A DNA stretch of 64,000 nucleotides from Allantophomopsis cytisporea. Its lineage: Eukaryota > Ascomycota > Leotiomycetes > Phacidiales > Phacidiaceae. The position numbers and the translations under genes were made by a program. Below, one piece after another: positions 55,536 to 64,000 of this stretch; the first letter of the stretch is position 1, and each line of letters opens with the position of its first letter. The DNA lies in contig CP103035.1 of the NCBI GenBank assembly GCA_024752435.1, forward strand, positions 2,046,001 through 2,110,000, read 5' to 3'. The notes under the pieces are model-generated. The model did no database searches, was not told the DNA's origin, and saw only the letters and a list, made by a program, of their open reading frames with translations.

Positions 55536-55925
55536 TCAGTCTGATGCACAATGTATACGCTTGACAGTATTCAGAGAAATACCAAACAAATCAGCGAGAG
55601 GTGAGAAGTGAGAACCTGTAAAGAGAGGAATCATGTTGATTAGTGAGAGGGTTCCAGCTCGAAGACTAGCTTTCGAGATCGAAGAAGATTTGAAGGCAAG
55701 ACAAAATATATTCACAACAATATAGATTAGTTTCATGATAACATTGGCTCGACTCCATGGACCAATGAGGCGGTGCATACGAATGAGGTATATATATCTG
55801 AGATGCTTCGACAGAAATATGGAGATATATTCAACGACTTGGGCAACTAAGGGTCGTAGATAGACGAGTATCGATATAATAATGATGCCGCCCATTGCAA
55901 TGGCATATTTTTGGATTGTATCCAT
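55536..55925 (-). pseudogene. Truncated ferric-reductase paralogue
   Basis: The 129-codon frame aligns with the N-terminal membrane part of the gene at 16945: hydrophobic first helix, RANVIMKLIYIVVNIFCLAF (against a T.FYVIVGILYVTVNIICLAL pattern there), SKASLRAGTLSLINMIPLF (against S.RAAIMAIINTIPLV), then GSHFSPLADLFGI with a His where the family places one. It stops shortly after, before the remaining helices, FAD and NAD domains, and no later exon is recognisable downstream. A proper ATG is present, so a short product could still be made, but it could not act as a reductase. Confidence 0.6.
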
Positions 55926-57423
55926 GGAAAAAGAACAAGTATTGCAGTGAGAACGCTTTTTGAAGGGAACTTAGAAGGGTAAACTCTTCTATGAATTCTC
56001 ATGAGATGTTAAGGAAAGAATATGGGATGGTATTTATCTCGGAACTTATAAAGTGGTTACAGATTATTGCGGGCGATAAAATGAGGGCACAGCCAGAACC
56101 ATGAACTTTACCTGGAGACCGAGATGGGTCAACTCAGAGAGTGTTGAGATCTAAATTATGCTGGGCATTTCTCTTATATAGGATGTAACGACAAAGGTAA
56201 GTTGAGCTGGAAGGAACATTCTAGATAGTGTGTCTCAGAAGAGGTGTGGGTAGCTTCAGACGTTGATGCCTTAGGAACATATGTCACTTTCCACTTGGCC
56301 AAGTGTCGTGGGCATCGTTCCTCTCTGATTCAACAATGACGATTTACTCCGGCTGTGAATTTGTGTAGCTAGCCTGAATCTGGATACTTTACATGGAGAC
56401 AAACGCTGACTTGGATTATGCACCAGAATGTAACGTATTACTTTCTTTGAACTTTCAAAAAGTGATTAACCTATCCTCATGCCATTAATGTTACTCATCA
56501 ATGAACCAATTCGACCCCCAATTGCTTGATCATTGTCAAAGGACGACCTTGCAACTTTCTCGGCATCCACAATCTTTCGAAATATTCTCGCTCTATATTA
56601 TGTTCCGCGCTCTCTACCTGCGCCGTGTACTAGAAGAGGATCCACATGTCTACATCAGTGGTTAGCTGAAGGCAGGGGACCAGAGACATCTGTAAGTTCA
56701 TAGCTTGCGTTATTATCATACCAGCTAGCAATGCCTGAATGGGAGCTTGAGCGAGAAGCAAAATGTACAATGATTTGGGTACGTTGACCATCAGGTGACA
56801 GAGCAGAGGAATTAGCTTTGAAAAAGACAAGACGGTGGCAAGAGGTTTATATGTGATAATCATATGGGGTCGGAGTGTGCTGCTATGCCATCACATTTAA
56901 CTCGTTGATAAAGGAATCCTGCCTATGTGTTGTTCCCTTTGGCATTCTAAATGTCAGAACAAAACAGTACATTATCTCACATCTAAATGACACTTCTGAA
57001 ACATAAACTCAACCAGAACGATGTAGGAAAATACAAACAATGGCATATTACCGTACTATGCTGGAGCGAGATTCGCAGCCATTATTAATTCAATGGTCAT
57101 ATGTAGAGGGTAGGAGTCCGTTCACGATAACCCGAGTGGATCAATGTGAGGCCTTTCAGCAATGGCCATGTACAACTGACCCACACTCTCAAGCACTGTA
57201 CATTTGATGCTTTTACCAGGATTAGATGGCCTCAAGGTAATCGATGGTCTCACGGAATTACATGTGATCTCGCTTCGAGCAATAAGTTCTCAACGTACAT
57301 GAGGCGGGCGCGTGCATTGACCGGGCAACAATGGCCTTATCTGGGACTTGTTTCTTTGTTTACCAAGTCGTGAAAACAATAGAATGCCAGCAGAGCAAAT
57401 ATCATCACAGACTCCGCATCAAG
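55926..57423. other. Intergenic, no supported gene
   Basis: About 1.5 kb. A hydrophobic 77-codon minus-strand frame at 56630-56863 is not supported by anything else. The end holds the leader of the kinase-like gene. Confidence 0.5.
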
Positions 57424-59814
57424 ATGGACCAAAAGCTTCAAGAGCTCATTCGACGTGTTAATGAAGCAGAAGCCAAGGTAGCAGAAGCAAACTCCAAGGC
57501 AGCAGAAGAACAACGACTACGCGAAGAAGCAGACACAAAGGCAGCAGAGGAACAACAACTACGCGAGAAAGAACAACGACTACGCGAAGAAGCAGAAGCT
57601 GGCTTGGAACACTCCAAACCACAGAATCTTCTTGAGTATCTCGCAAATTGTCACCAATCTTTCTGCACGCCCACTGTTATCACAGACAAGAGCTCTACAA
57701 CTCAGGGAAATACGACGGATCCTACCAACAGGCAGTTCCCCCAGCGTATAGTTCCGTGGCCAGATTTCTTATCCGAACAAGACGAGATTTGGAAGCTGAT
57801 TTCGACCCACTCCGAATTGCATTCGCGGAAAGTGTTCCCTTCTCCGCACCAGCTGGATTATGTGCGCGAAAACCTCGCGCCTATCAGCTCAGAGAATGGC
57901 GTTCGTGATTACGCACGCGAAACGGTCGAGAACCACGTACAAACGCTGGTTGGGGAAATCTACAAGGATGAACAACTATGTGACGCGATAAAGCTTCGCG
58001 GGAAGGTATATTTCGGAAACCATACGAACGTGGGGAACAAAAGTCAATCTACCATTGAAGAGGACATGGAGCACATGGTCATCGCTGGACCCAGCACGTC
58101 AAGAATAACAAGAGCGAGGACGAGGGAGAGGCTGCAAGAGCAAGAGATGAACAAGCGGAGAAGGTTAGCCAAGCAGGACACGTCAAGCAGCGGTGGTCGC
58201 AAGAAGGTTGGACCGTCGGATCGATTCTGCATACTTGAGCAGCCAGGTAGGGAGACGGCTCCTTTCATGGCGATCGAATACAAGCCACCTCACAAATTCT
58301 CCATGGAAAACATGATTGCTGGACTATCGGATGGAGAAATCCGACCGGCTGAAGACGTGATCAACAAGGAGGCCAAAGGCTTTGAAGCTTTGTCAAAAGC
58401 TCTGGTAGCTGCCGTGATTACACAGCTCTTCTCGGATATGATTCGGAAAGGCATTCGTTGGGGTTATACTTGCACTACCGAAGCCAATATCTTTCTGCAT
58501 ATCCCAGATGAGCCTTCAGTGGTGTACTGCCACCTTTCAATACCAACATTGGATTGCCAGAGAGACGACGAGAATCGCAAATATCGAACGGCTGTGGCAC
58601 AAGTTTCGGCTTTTATCCTGCGCGCGATGAACACTGTTGCACCAAATCAGTCATGGCGGGATGAAGCGGATAAGCTGCCAATATGGCCAGTGGAATACAT
58701 CGATCCTCTGAAGGACATAAAACAAACCCCCGAGCCTTCCTCGAGCAGCATCAAGGGCAGCGAATATAAAGAACAGTTGAGGGACGTCTATCTACGCTCA
58801 CCTATTGTAACGCGCAAAACACACAGCAGGCAGAGCTGCAACGAAGCTGAGAACAATCAGGGCAAGAGCAATCAGGATGGTCACGAGGATGAAGATCCGG
58901 AGACCCCAGATACGCCTTCGCGCCCGCAAGAGCTCAGCCGTGGCAAAAGCCGGCGGCAGGAAGCAGCGAAGAAACGAGGACCTAGCACTGGAGCCAGAGG
59001 TGGTGGTGGCAAACGTGGCCAGAGGCAGAAACAAACAGCAGCAATGTCGAGACCAAACATCAAAGATCGGCCATATTGTAGTCATCGCTGTCTGCTTGGA
59101 CTCGCCTATGGCGGCTCCATGGACGAGAAATGCCCTAATATTCGAGATCATCCCAGGAAACACATCAAGCAGAAGACGTTCCTTCGTCTCATTCGTAACC
59201 AGCTCGCTACAGATCGTGGAGAAAATGCTGATTGTACAGAACTAAATATCAAAGGGGCACGTGGCGCACTCTTCAAAGTCAGGTTGTCGTCATACGGGTA
59301 CACTCTGGTCGCAAAGGGAGTGGAGTGGTACAATGCTAAGTACCTTGACCATGAGCATAAAATCTATGAGCACATTCGTTCAATTCAGGGAACGCTGGTC
59401 CCAGTCTGTCTTGGCTCTGTAGAGCTGGAACGCCCTCAGTATTTTGAAGATGGTAAGTATGTCAAGATGCTCTTCCTGAGCTGGGCCGGGCGACCACTGT
59501 TCAATTGCCCCGATCAAAACAAGAAAGGCTACTATCTTTCTCAAATGAAAGCGGCTCTCCAGAAACTACACCAACTGCAGGTGTTGCATAAAGATGCTGA
59601 GTCACGCAATATCTTGTGGGACGAGCAAAGTCAGAGTCTCATGTTTGTTGATTTTGAGAGAGCAGAGCTTGGTACGAGGCAGCCATTGGGTGATATTACA
59701 ACAAATCGGAAAAGGAAACGTGACACTGGAAATAAGAAGCAACCGACAGTGGAAGATTTCGGTCTTGAGCTTCGACGAGCTATTTTTCATTTCTCGAGAA
59801 GTCTAGAGTCGTAA
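57424..59814 (+). CDS. Large protein with C-terminal kinase-like domain, 796 aa
   Basis: A single exon; the ATG at 57424 (MDQKLQEL) starts the ordered part of a frame open from 57331. Residues 8-60 are an Ala/Glu/Arg-rich coiled coil built from DNA repeats (AAEEQRLREEAD-type units). A middle domain (150-430) contains CILEQPGRETAPFMAIEYKPP. A Ser/Gly/Arg/Lys-rich linker follows (480-570), then a Cys/His motif (YCSHRCLLGLAYGGSMDEKC). The end is a protein-kinase-like fold: VAKGVEW, HLQVLHKDAESRNILWD-type catalytic loop (read L-H-Q-L-Q then VLHKDAESRNILW) and MFVDFERAEL in place of DFG. Such proteins are widespread in ascomycetes; their activity and targets are unknown. GC-richer than its flanks. 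Confidence 0.75.
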   Translation: MDQKLQELIRRVNEAEAKVAEANSKAAEEQRLREEADTKAAEEQQLREKEQRLREEAEAGLEHSKPQNLLEYLANCHQSFCTPTVITDKSSTTQGNTTDPTNRQFPQRIVPWPDFLSEQDEIWKLISTHSELHSRKVFPSPHQLDYVRENLAPISSENGVRDYARETVENHVQTLVGEIYKDEQLCDAIKLRGKVYFGNHTNVGNKSQSTIEEDMEHMVIAGPSTSRITRARTRERLQEQEMNKRRRLAKQDTSSSGGRKKVGPSDRFCILEQPGRETAPFMAIEYKPPHKFSMENMIAGLSDGEIRPAEDVINKEAKGFEALSKALVAAVITQLFSDMIRKGIRWGYTCTTEANIFLHIPDEPSVVYCHLSIPTLDCQRDDENRKYRTAVAQVSAFILRAMNTVAPNQSWRDEADKLPIWPVEYIDPLKDIKQTPEPSSSSIKGSEYKEQLRDVYLRSPIVTRKTHSRQSCNEAENNQGKSNQDGHEDEDPETPDTPSRPQELSRGKSRRQEAAKKRGPSTGARGGGGKRGQRQKQTAAMSRPNIKDRPYCSHRCLLGLAYGGSMDEKCPNIRDHPRKHIKQKTFLRLIRNQLATDRGENADCTELNIKGARGALFKVRLSSYGYTLVAKGVEWYNAKYLDHEHKIYEHIRSIQGTLVPVCLGSVELERPQYFEDGKYVKMLFLSWAGRPLFNCPDQNKKGYYLSQMKAALQKLHQLQVLHKDAESRNILWDEQSQSLMFVDFERAELGTRQPLGDITTNRKRKRDTGNKKQPTVEDFGLELRRAIFHFSRSLES

Positions 59815-60339
59815 ACTCTACCTTGCCCAGGTCATTGATCGTTTATAGGCCGGATATATTTACTTATTATGAATAGACATGAATACTTAAGCTGAGAACA
59901 ATGAAATGCCACCCATTCAATTGTTGATATCGAGTCCTTCCCTCTCAAAGATGCGGAATGGAGAGCAGATCGCGTTGTCTCAGATAATGATCAATTACGT
60001 AACCATAGTCCTCAAATTGATCAGCTGGCAGGATACAGAGAAGTGAGTTATGGTAAGCCAGTATCAGATTAGCTGAGGGGTCAATTTGCCTCGAATATAT
60101 GGATAATTCACCGAAGACCCTAAGAAAAATGATAGCCCTTAGAAGAGGCTCATACTAGAAAAGGCAAGATTTTGTAACACACTATTTTTAAGTCTGCCGG
60201 GGTAATTGACCCTTCGCTGTGTGACTCACTCCTCTTTGACCTAACCCCTCAACTATACAATAACCCTTCCCTCAACATCTCACGTATATTGAGACCATCA
60301 AATTTCGATGAACATAATTATGACTAGCCCATCAAGAAA
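59815..60339. other. No supported gene
   Basis: AT-rich spacer with several CCCTC/TGACC-rich words, leading into the repeated module at 60340. Confidence 0.45.
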
Positions 60340-60564
60340 GAGCCCCCTCAGATTTGAGGTGTTATAATTTGAATAAGAATATACTTTGATTTGCCTCGGA
60401 TGTAGGTCAACTCCTGAGACATTGTGTCAGAGTTGACCTACTCCTCCGAAAAATACTTGTAAAAGAGCCTCAATAGATTGATGCTCTTTACAAAATTAAT
60501 GGCCCTCAGAAAATTGACGGCTTGCAAACCAGCCAGAGCATTTAACAACTATAAGTACTGCATC
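60340..60564 (+). repeat. Promoter-like module, copy 1
   Basis: Consists of a CCTCAGATTTGAGG palindrome, TTGCCTCGG, a GAGACATTG word, GGCCCTCAGAAAATTGA units and finally GAGCATTTAACAACTATAAGTAC with a TATA-like core. It is interrupted at 60565 by the hAT element. Copies 2 and 3 lie at 61478-61603 and 62568-62790. Confidence 0.6.
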
Positions 60565-61469
60565 CAGCGTTGAGCATAGATAGATATTATCTAAGAACCT
60601 ATAGATAATATCTATAGGTAACATCTATCTAAGATAATCTAAGCGAATCTAAAATCTATCTATCTATCTATAGATTTAGATAATATCTATAGATTTCATA
60701 AAAACATAATATATGTATAAATCTTCGGTAATTGCATAATATGACCCACATATCCACCCACTTTTGAAGAACCGGACCGACACCTTATATGAATGAAGTT
60801 CTTGAAGTTATTATAGATTGAATAGTTTTTATATAATAGACTACTTCAAAATGGTGTTGCCACAGTCTAATAGCTTCATTCTAAAAGAGCGCCTTATTTC
60901 AAGAGTTGAGATGCCGGGTCCACCTCCTTTTGTACGAATACTTGAAGCCGTTGATAACGAAAATCAAGAATCTCAAGTAGAAGAGTCTGAAGATGAAATA
61001 TTCAGACCTCGCAAAAAACGCTCTATACGAAGTGAATACGAGTGCTATTTTGATCTTGAACTTGAAGATCAAGATATGGATCCACTTAGTTGGTGGCGTA
61101 CAAATGCATCAAAGTTTCCAATACTTGCAATCATGGCCCGGAACTACTTGGCTATTCCAGCTACTTCAGCATCTTCAGAACGAGTATTTTCAACTACAGG
61201 CAATACTGTTACCCGCAATAGAAACAGGCTTACAGGAAAGACTCTTGAAATGCTTATTTCATTAAATAAGTGGGGGATTGCTGAAGAAATGAAGGATTCA
61301 GATGAGAACGAGAGTGAGAGTAGGAGTAGTTCGTCACATGATTTATAAGTATCTTTAGATTATCTATAAATCTATAGATATTATGTAATATCTATCTAAG
61401 TGTATCTAAAATATCTAAATATCTATCTAAAGCTTGAAAATCTATAGATTCTTAGATTGCCCAACGCTG
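60565..61469 (+). mobile_element. hAT-type element, internally deleted (about 905 bp)
   Basis: Terminal inverted repeats CAGCGTTGAGC (left, from 60565) and CAGCGTTGGGC (right, complement, ending 61469) match at 10 of 11 bases and have the CAG.GTTG form typical of hAT elements. Inside each end lie many ATCTATAGAT/ATCTATCTA words, like subterminal transposase sites. The only gene is a 165-codon frame with the hAT C-terminal dimerisation domain. The flanking octamers (ACTGCATC and AAAATAAT) differ, so no target-site duplication survives. Confidence 0.7.
60851..61348 (+). CDS. hAT dimerisation-domain-only protein, 165 aa
   Basis: From the ATG at 60851 the frame gives a Pro/acidic lead (VEESEDEIFRPRKKRS), then DPLSWWRTNASKFPILAIMA, NYLAIPATSASSERVFS, TTGN and NRNRLTGKTLEMLISLNKW. 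This is the Dimer_Tnp_hAT region, with all hallmark residues (W-W, AIPATSA.SERVFS, R.RL). A full hAT transposase has 600-800 residues with a BED zinc finger and an RNase-H-like catalytic core, both missing here. The tail is acidic and Ser-rich. It may be transcribed from the element; it could at most dimerise with a related transposase, as a repressor or passenger. The sequence is uninterrupted. Confidence 0.75.
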   Translation: MVLPQSNSFILKERLISRVEMPGPPPFVRILEAVDNENQESQVEESEDEIFRPRKKRSIRSEYECYFDLELEDQDMDPLSWWRTNASKFPILAIMARNYLAIPATSASSERVFSTTGNTVTRNRNRLTGKTLEMLISLNKWGIAEEMKDSDENESESRSSSSHDL

Positions 61470-61477
61470 AAAATAAT

Positions 61478-61603
61478 GTCCCTCACAAAATTGATGCCCC
61501 TCACAGAATTAATGGCCTATAGAAGTGGTGGCCCTCAGAAAGCTGATGGCACATGAAAACTGCTAGAGCATCTAACAACTATAAGTACAGCATCAATTAC
61601 ACT
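61478..61603 (+). repeat. Promoter-like module, copy 2 (upstream of the BTB gene)
   Basis: Three CCCTCA(C/G)A-AATTGATG-type units followed by GAGCATCTAACAACTATAAG and TACAGCATC, nearly identical to copy 1 in the last 30 bases. The TATA-like core ends about 190 nt before the ATG at 61775. Confidence 0.6.
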
Positions 61604-61774
61604 CTTATTATTTTTACAATTGCAATGGTGTACATAGCGACCACTTAAACCTCTACTTAACAAACATCTCTCCTATAGCCAGGACCTACTTCAACTTTCT
61701 CGTCTTCTAGAACCTCTGTTGACGACTATTTAAGCCTCAAATTACTTTAATTACTGCAGTGATTGATAGCCAAT

Positions 61775-62315
61775 ATGGAAAGTACACTCGGATGTACGTG
61801 CCAGGTTTTCTCTTCATTGTGAGTACTCCAAACAACATAAAATGATTGTCGAGAACTAATTCGAAAGGTTCGATCTGCAATGTCAAAGACCTAAGGTCAT
61901 TATACAAATCGGAATTGATGGCACGGAATACGAACTCCCGAAGAATTTTGTTTGCAGTTGGTCTACGTACTTTGACGACCTATTCAAGGAGGGCCGGAAT
62001 GCTGTCGTCCTACCTTTAGAAGATGGTGTTGTTTCACTTCGCAGTTTCCAGATGCTATTGCAGTACATGTACACTTCCATAATTGAACTTCACACCGAAG
62101 ACGATAATGACCTCCTCGATTCTATACTAGAATTTATCAGATTGGTCGATAAGTGTGGCATTTTGGGTGTAGCAACAAAGGTTGCGGATATTATGATTGA
62201 AAACATAAGCATTGAGGGGTTCTTACCTCGTCACATCAAACAAGCATCGTTTCTTCCAAAAGAAAATCCTGTCCGTCAAATTTTCGTTGAAGCCGTCTCC
62301 GAAGATCATGCATGA
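61775..62315 (+). CDS. BTB/POZ-domain protein, 163 aa
   Basis: Exon 1 (61775-61818) and exon 2 (61868-62315) are joined by a 49-nt intron (GTGAGT...GAACTAATTCGAAAG) in phase. Residues 20-120 show the BTB pattern: VIIQIGIDGTEYELPKNFVC, STYFDDLFKEGR, then acidic VVLPLEDGVVSLRSFQMLLQ, YMYTS, and a helical C-terminus (LLDSILEFIRLVDKCGILG, ATKVADIMIENI). BTB domains mediate dimerisation and often recruit cullin-3; there is no Kelch, zinc-finger or other partner domain here. The gene is preceded by promoter-like module 2 and appears intact. Confidence 0.75.
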
Positions 62316-62567
62316 TCTCATGGCTTGTAACTCCACATAGCGTTCATAGAATTTAAGATTTTAATAAATGGGCTTCGGGTCCGTCGATCGTGATCCGTCG
62401 TTCTGTGTAACTCACTTCTCGTCAATCCACCCTTTGACTTTAAAATCATTGGGGCCATCGAACTTTGATACAGATGATGATCAACAAACCCCTAAGTAAA
62501 ATCCTCCATGAAAAAAAGCCGAGGCTTTGCGAATTTAATAGGCATGTAATAAACACAATTTTTGTAT
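62316..62567. other. Spacer
   Basis: 3' region of the BTB gene; no feature seen. Confidence 0.4.
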
Positions 62568-62790
62568 GATTTGCCTCGAAGGCCTTAGGCATAACACTTG
62601 CACTGAGACATTGTAATTCAGTTGACTTACACTCCAAGCAGGTACTAGTGAGGTGCTTCATTAAATTGAGAACCTCCGGACAATTTACGGTCCTCAGAAA
62701 AATGCTGGCTTTCCGAAAGTTGATGGCCCTCAGGAAAGAGATAACTTACAGAAACTGATGGAGCATTTTAGCAACTATAAGTAGCACTCC
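62568..62790 (+). repeat. Promoter-like module, copy 3
   Basis: Repeats copy 1 over about 200 bp in the same order: TTTGCCTCG, GAGACATTG, CAGTTGACTTAC, CTCC, several CCTCAG-AAA units and GAGCATTTTAGCAACTATAAG. The sequence that follows on the plus strand encodes no gene that I can recognise, so the gene once driven may be lost. Confidence 0.55.
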
Positions 62791-63013
62791 AACTCTCTCC
62801 TCCCGCCGTCCACAATTTTTTACACAATAACATAAAGCGAAGCACCGTTTTCAGAGCCTTGATCTTGGAAAACTCGTCTCCAAGATTGCAGAGACTAGAT
62901 TCCTGCTTAAGAAAGATCGGATCTTTAAGTATGTGATATTTCCACAGACGTTCCAGATCACTTGCATATGCCCTGCCCTCTCCTGATCTCGAAGGTCGTT
63001 CTGACAGTTTCAT
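62768..63013 (-). CDS. Possible small gene, 81 codons
   Basis: An ATG at 63013 is preceded by GGTATATATAAG about 45 nt upstream. The frame is hydrophilic and basic at the start (RPSRSGEGR) with no known domain. It overlaps module copy 3 in antisense. Weakly supported, mainly by the TATA box. Confidence 0.25.
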   Translation of the reverse strand: MKLSERPSRSGEGRAYASDLERLWKYHILKDPIFLKQESSLCNLGDEFSKIKALKTVLRFMLLCKKLWTAGGESWSATYSC

Positions 63014-63627
63014 AAACCTCTAGAGTACCGACTTGAAATAAGAAAGCAACGTCTTATATATACCGGTCAGCGAATCACTAATGAGAAGAGTCTTCGATAT
63101 TTGTCCTCACTCTGGCCCACTATTGTGAAATCTATCTGGGTCTTCCGAATTGCTACTCAAAAAATCGAGTTCGGCATAAAAGAGGGAACACCTACGAGGA
63201 ACTATGACAGGGCAGCAGATTTGTTCTATATGCAGAACTTCACATATTTATCCCAATACTGGATTTACTCAGGCACACATCACTTGAAAGCATGGGCGTT
63301 TCGTTGTCAATGTTCACATCTTCACCATAAGCAGCGACACGAGAATTCGGCCTGGACTATCTCTGAAGTTTTCATTTTCTGTGTGCTGACAAAGATTCCC
63401 GTCAACTGATCTGGTTATCGATGAAGGAGAGCTAGGAACTATAGGAGGAGGAGTTGCATCATCAAGAGAAGATTTGTGTTGCTCAGTAGATGGCTGTGAA
63501 TTAGGGCAAAATTTTCATAAAAGGGCATGTTGATCGGTTGAGGGGCTACCCTGCGTCTCAGCATGTCTGCTCCACTATCTAAAGCCCCCAGATCTCGAGA
63601 TATAAGACGGGTTGACAAGCTCCCTGT
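63014..63627. other. No supported gene
   Basis: A 102-codon plus-strand frame at 63101-63409 begins at TTG and has no domain. Otherwise AT-rich spacer. Confidence 0.4.
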
Positions 63628-64000
63628 TCAATTGACCAATCGATAGGCGCTAAGATATTGGACCTGACGAGGATCTTGTACCGGATACCTAGCAAGTGGG
63701 TGATAGCGTCTTGTGGTCTTCTTGAGCTTCGTTGAGCTGACGCAGTTTGCAGAATCAAAACGAGACTCTATGGCATTCGCAGAACGTGTCAAAAACTTAT
63801 CGATCTGGACAATCTGGTACCATTAAAGGAAAGTAAACCATACCTTATCATGATATCCGGAATTTGTGCTGATGAAATGGCTCTTGAGATCTGTAAGTGT
63901 CGACAGATTATGTTCTGCGGCACTGAGTGAGACCTTGCTCTGATCATTCTGCTCCTGACATTTTTCAAGGAGGGGATGCCGACAGATAATTGGCAATGGT
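63628..64000 (-). CDS. Partial gene running off the window, unrecognised
   Basis: On the minus strand a frame enters from beyond 64000 and reads as a helical hydrophilic protein (EKCQEQNDQSKVSLSAAEHN, LTDLKSHFIST). It reaches GTATGG at 63843, and continues after a probable 48-nt intron with FLTRSANAIESRFDSAN and a stop at 63628. The exact 3' splice site is uncertain. Family unknown. Confidence 0.4.

Noticed and set aside
60557..61477. An 8-bp target-site duplication of the hAT element
   Set aside because: The octamers flanking the two ends, ACTGCATC and AAAATAAT, do not match.
1..64000. A Starship-type giant mobile element (ferric reductases, kinase-like and orphan genes are typical cargo)
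   Set aside because: No DUF3435 tyrosine-recombinase captain, no flanking repeats and no element edges are visible in the window.
1..64000. CRISPR array, rRNA or prokaryotic operons
   Set aside because: No regularly spaced direct repeats, rRNA signatures or Shine-Dalgarno-linked genes; the splicing and gene families are fungal.

Overview
The window looks like nuclear DNA of a filamentous ascomycete. Short spliced introns (about 43-110 nt, GT...AG with CTAAC/CTGAC-like branch sites), a Zn2Cys6 regulator, a SAT4-type rhodopsin-like membrane protein, GMC and ferric-reductase genes, Gti1/Pac2-like fragments and fungus-specific hypothetical proteins all point this way. The style (AT-rich spacers, many small coiled-coil or single-domain proteins) reminds me of Leotiomycetes such as Sclerotiniaceae, but that is an impression and not a search result. 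The window is gene-sparse and rich in decaying genes, as expected of an accessory or fast-evolving region.

0.7-7.1 kb: a GC-richer island with a frameshifted SNF2-type helicase, an unrecognised gene and a Gti1/Pac2 (WOPR)-like fragment. 7.6-13 kb: a small MADS-like gene, a minisatellite, an ORF whose start depends on a poly-C tract, a relic of a giant DUF3638-type protein, and a RING protein with a SUMO-interaction-like motif. 13.7-23.1 kb: an acidic coiled-coil protein, a small secreted Ser/Thr-rich protein, a second MADS-like gene, a ferric reductase with one in-frame stop, and four small intron-containing coiled-coil or Myb-like genes. 24-29 kb: a SAT4/rhodopsin-like gene, a pyrimidine-rich 72-bp repeat and a GMC oxidoreductase with a 1-base frameshift. 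29-36 kb: a third MADS-like gene, an alpha/beta-hydrolase pseudogene, a protein with duplicated SAM-like segments and a RING-like protein. 39-48 kb: a PD-(D/E)xK nuclease-like protein, a large three-exon protein with a GC-AG intron, relics of an oxidase and a transcription factor, a second WOPR relic and a long coiled-coil protein. 49-56 kb: relics, a small basic protein, an intact nine-exon Zn2Cys6 regulator and a truncated ferric-reductase paralogue. 57-64 kb: a large kinase-like protein, a hAT element reduced to its dimerisation domain, a BTB protein, and a promoter-like module present three times.

There is no visible biosynthetic cluster or operon-like logic. What ties the region together is many stand-alone regulatory or interaction domains (three MADS-like, Myb-like, SAM-like, BTB, RING, WOPR, coiled coil) in short genes, several with a TATA box close to the start, mixed with metabolic genes that have been broken by frameshifts, stops and C-to-T-type changes. 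The MADS-like family, with an intron at the same place in all three members, is the most unusual feature. Gene models were assembled by hand from splice signals and frame continuity; where I give exon coordinates the phases add up exactly.
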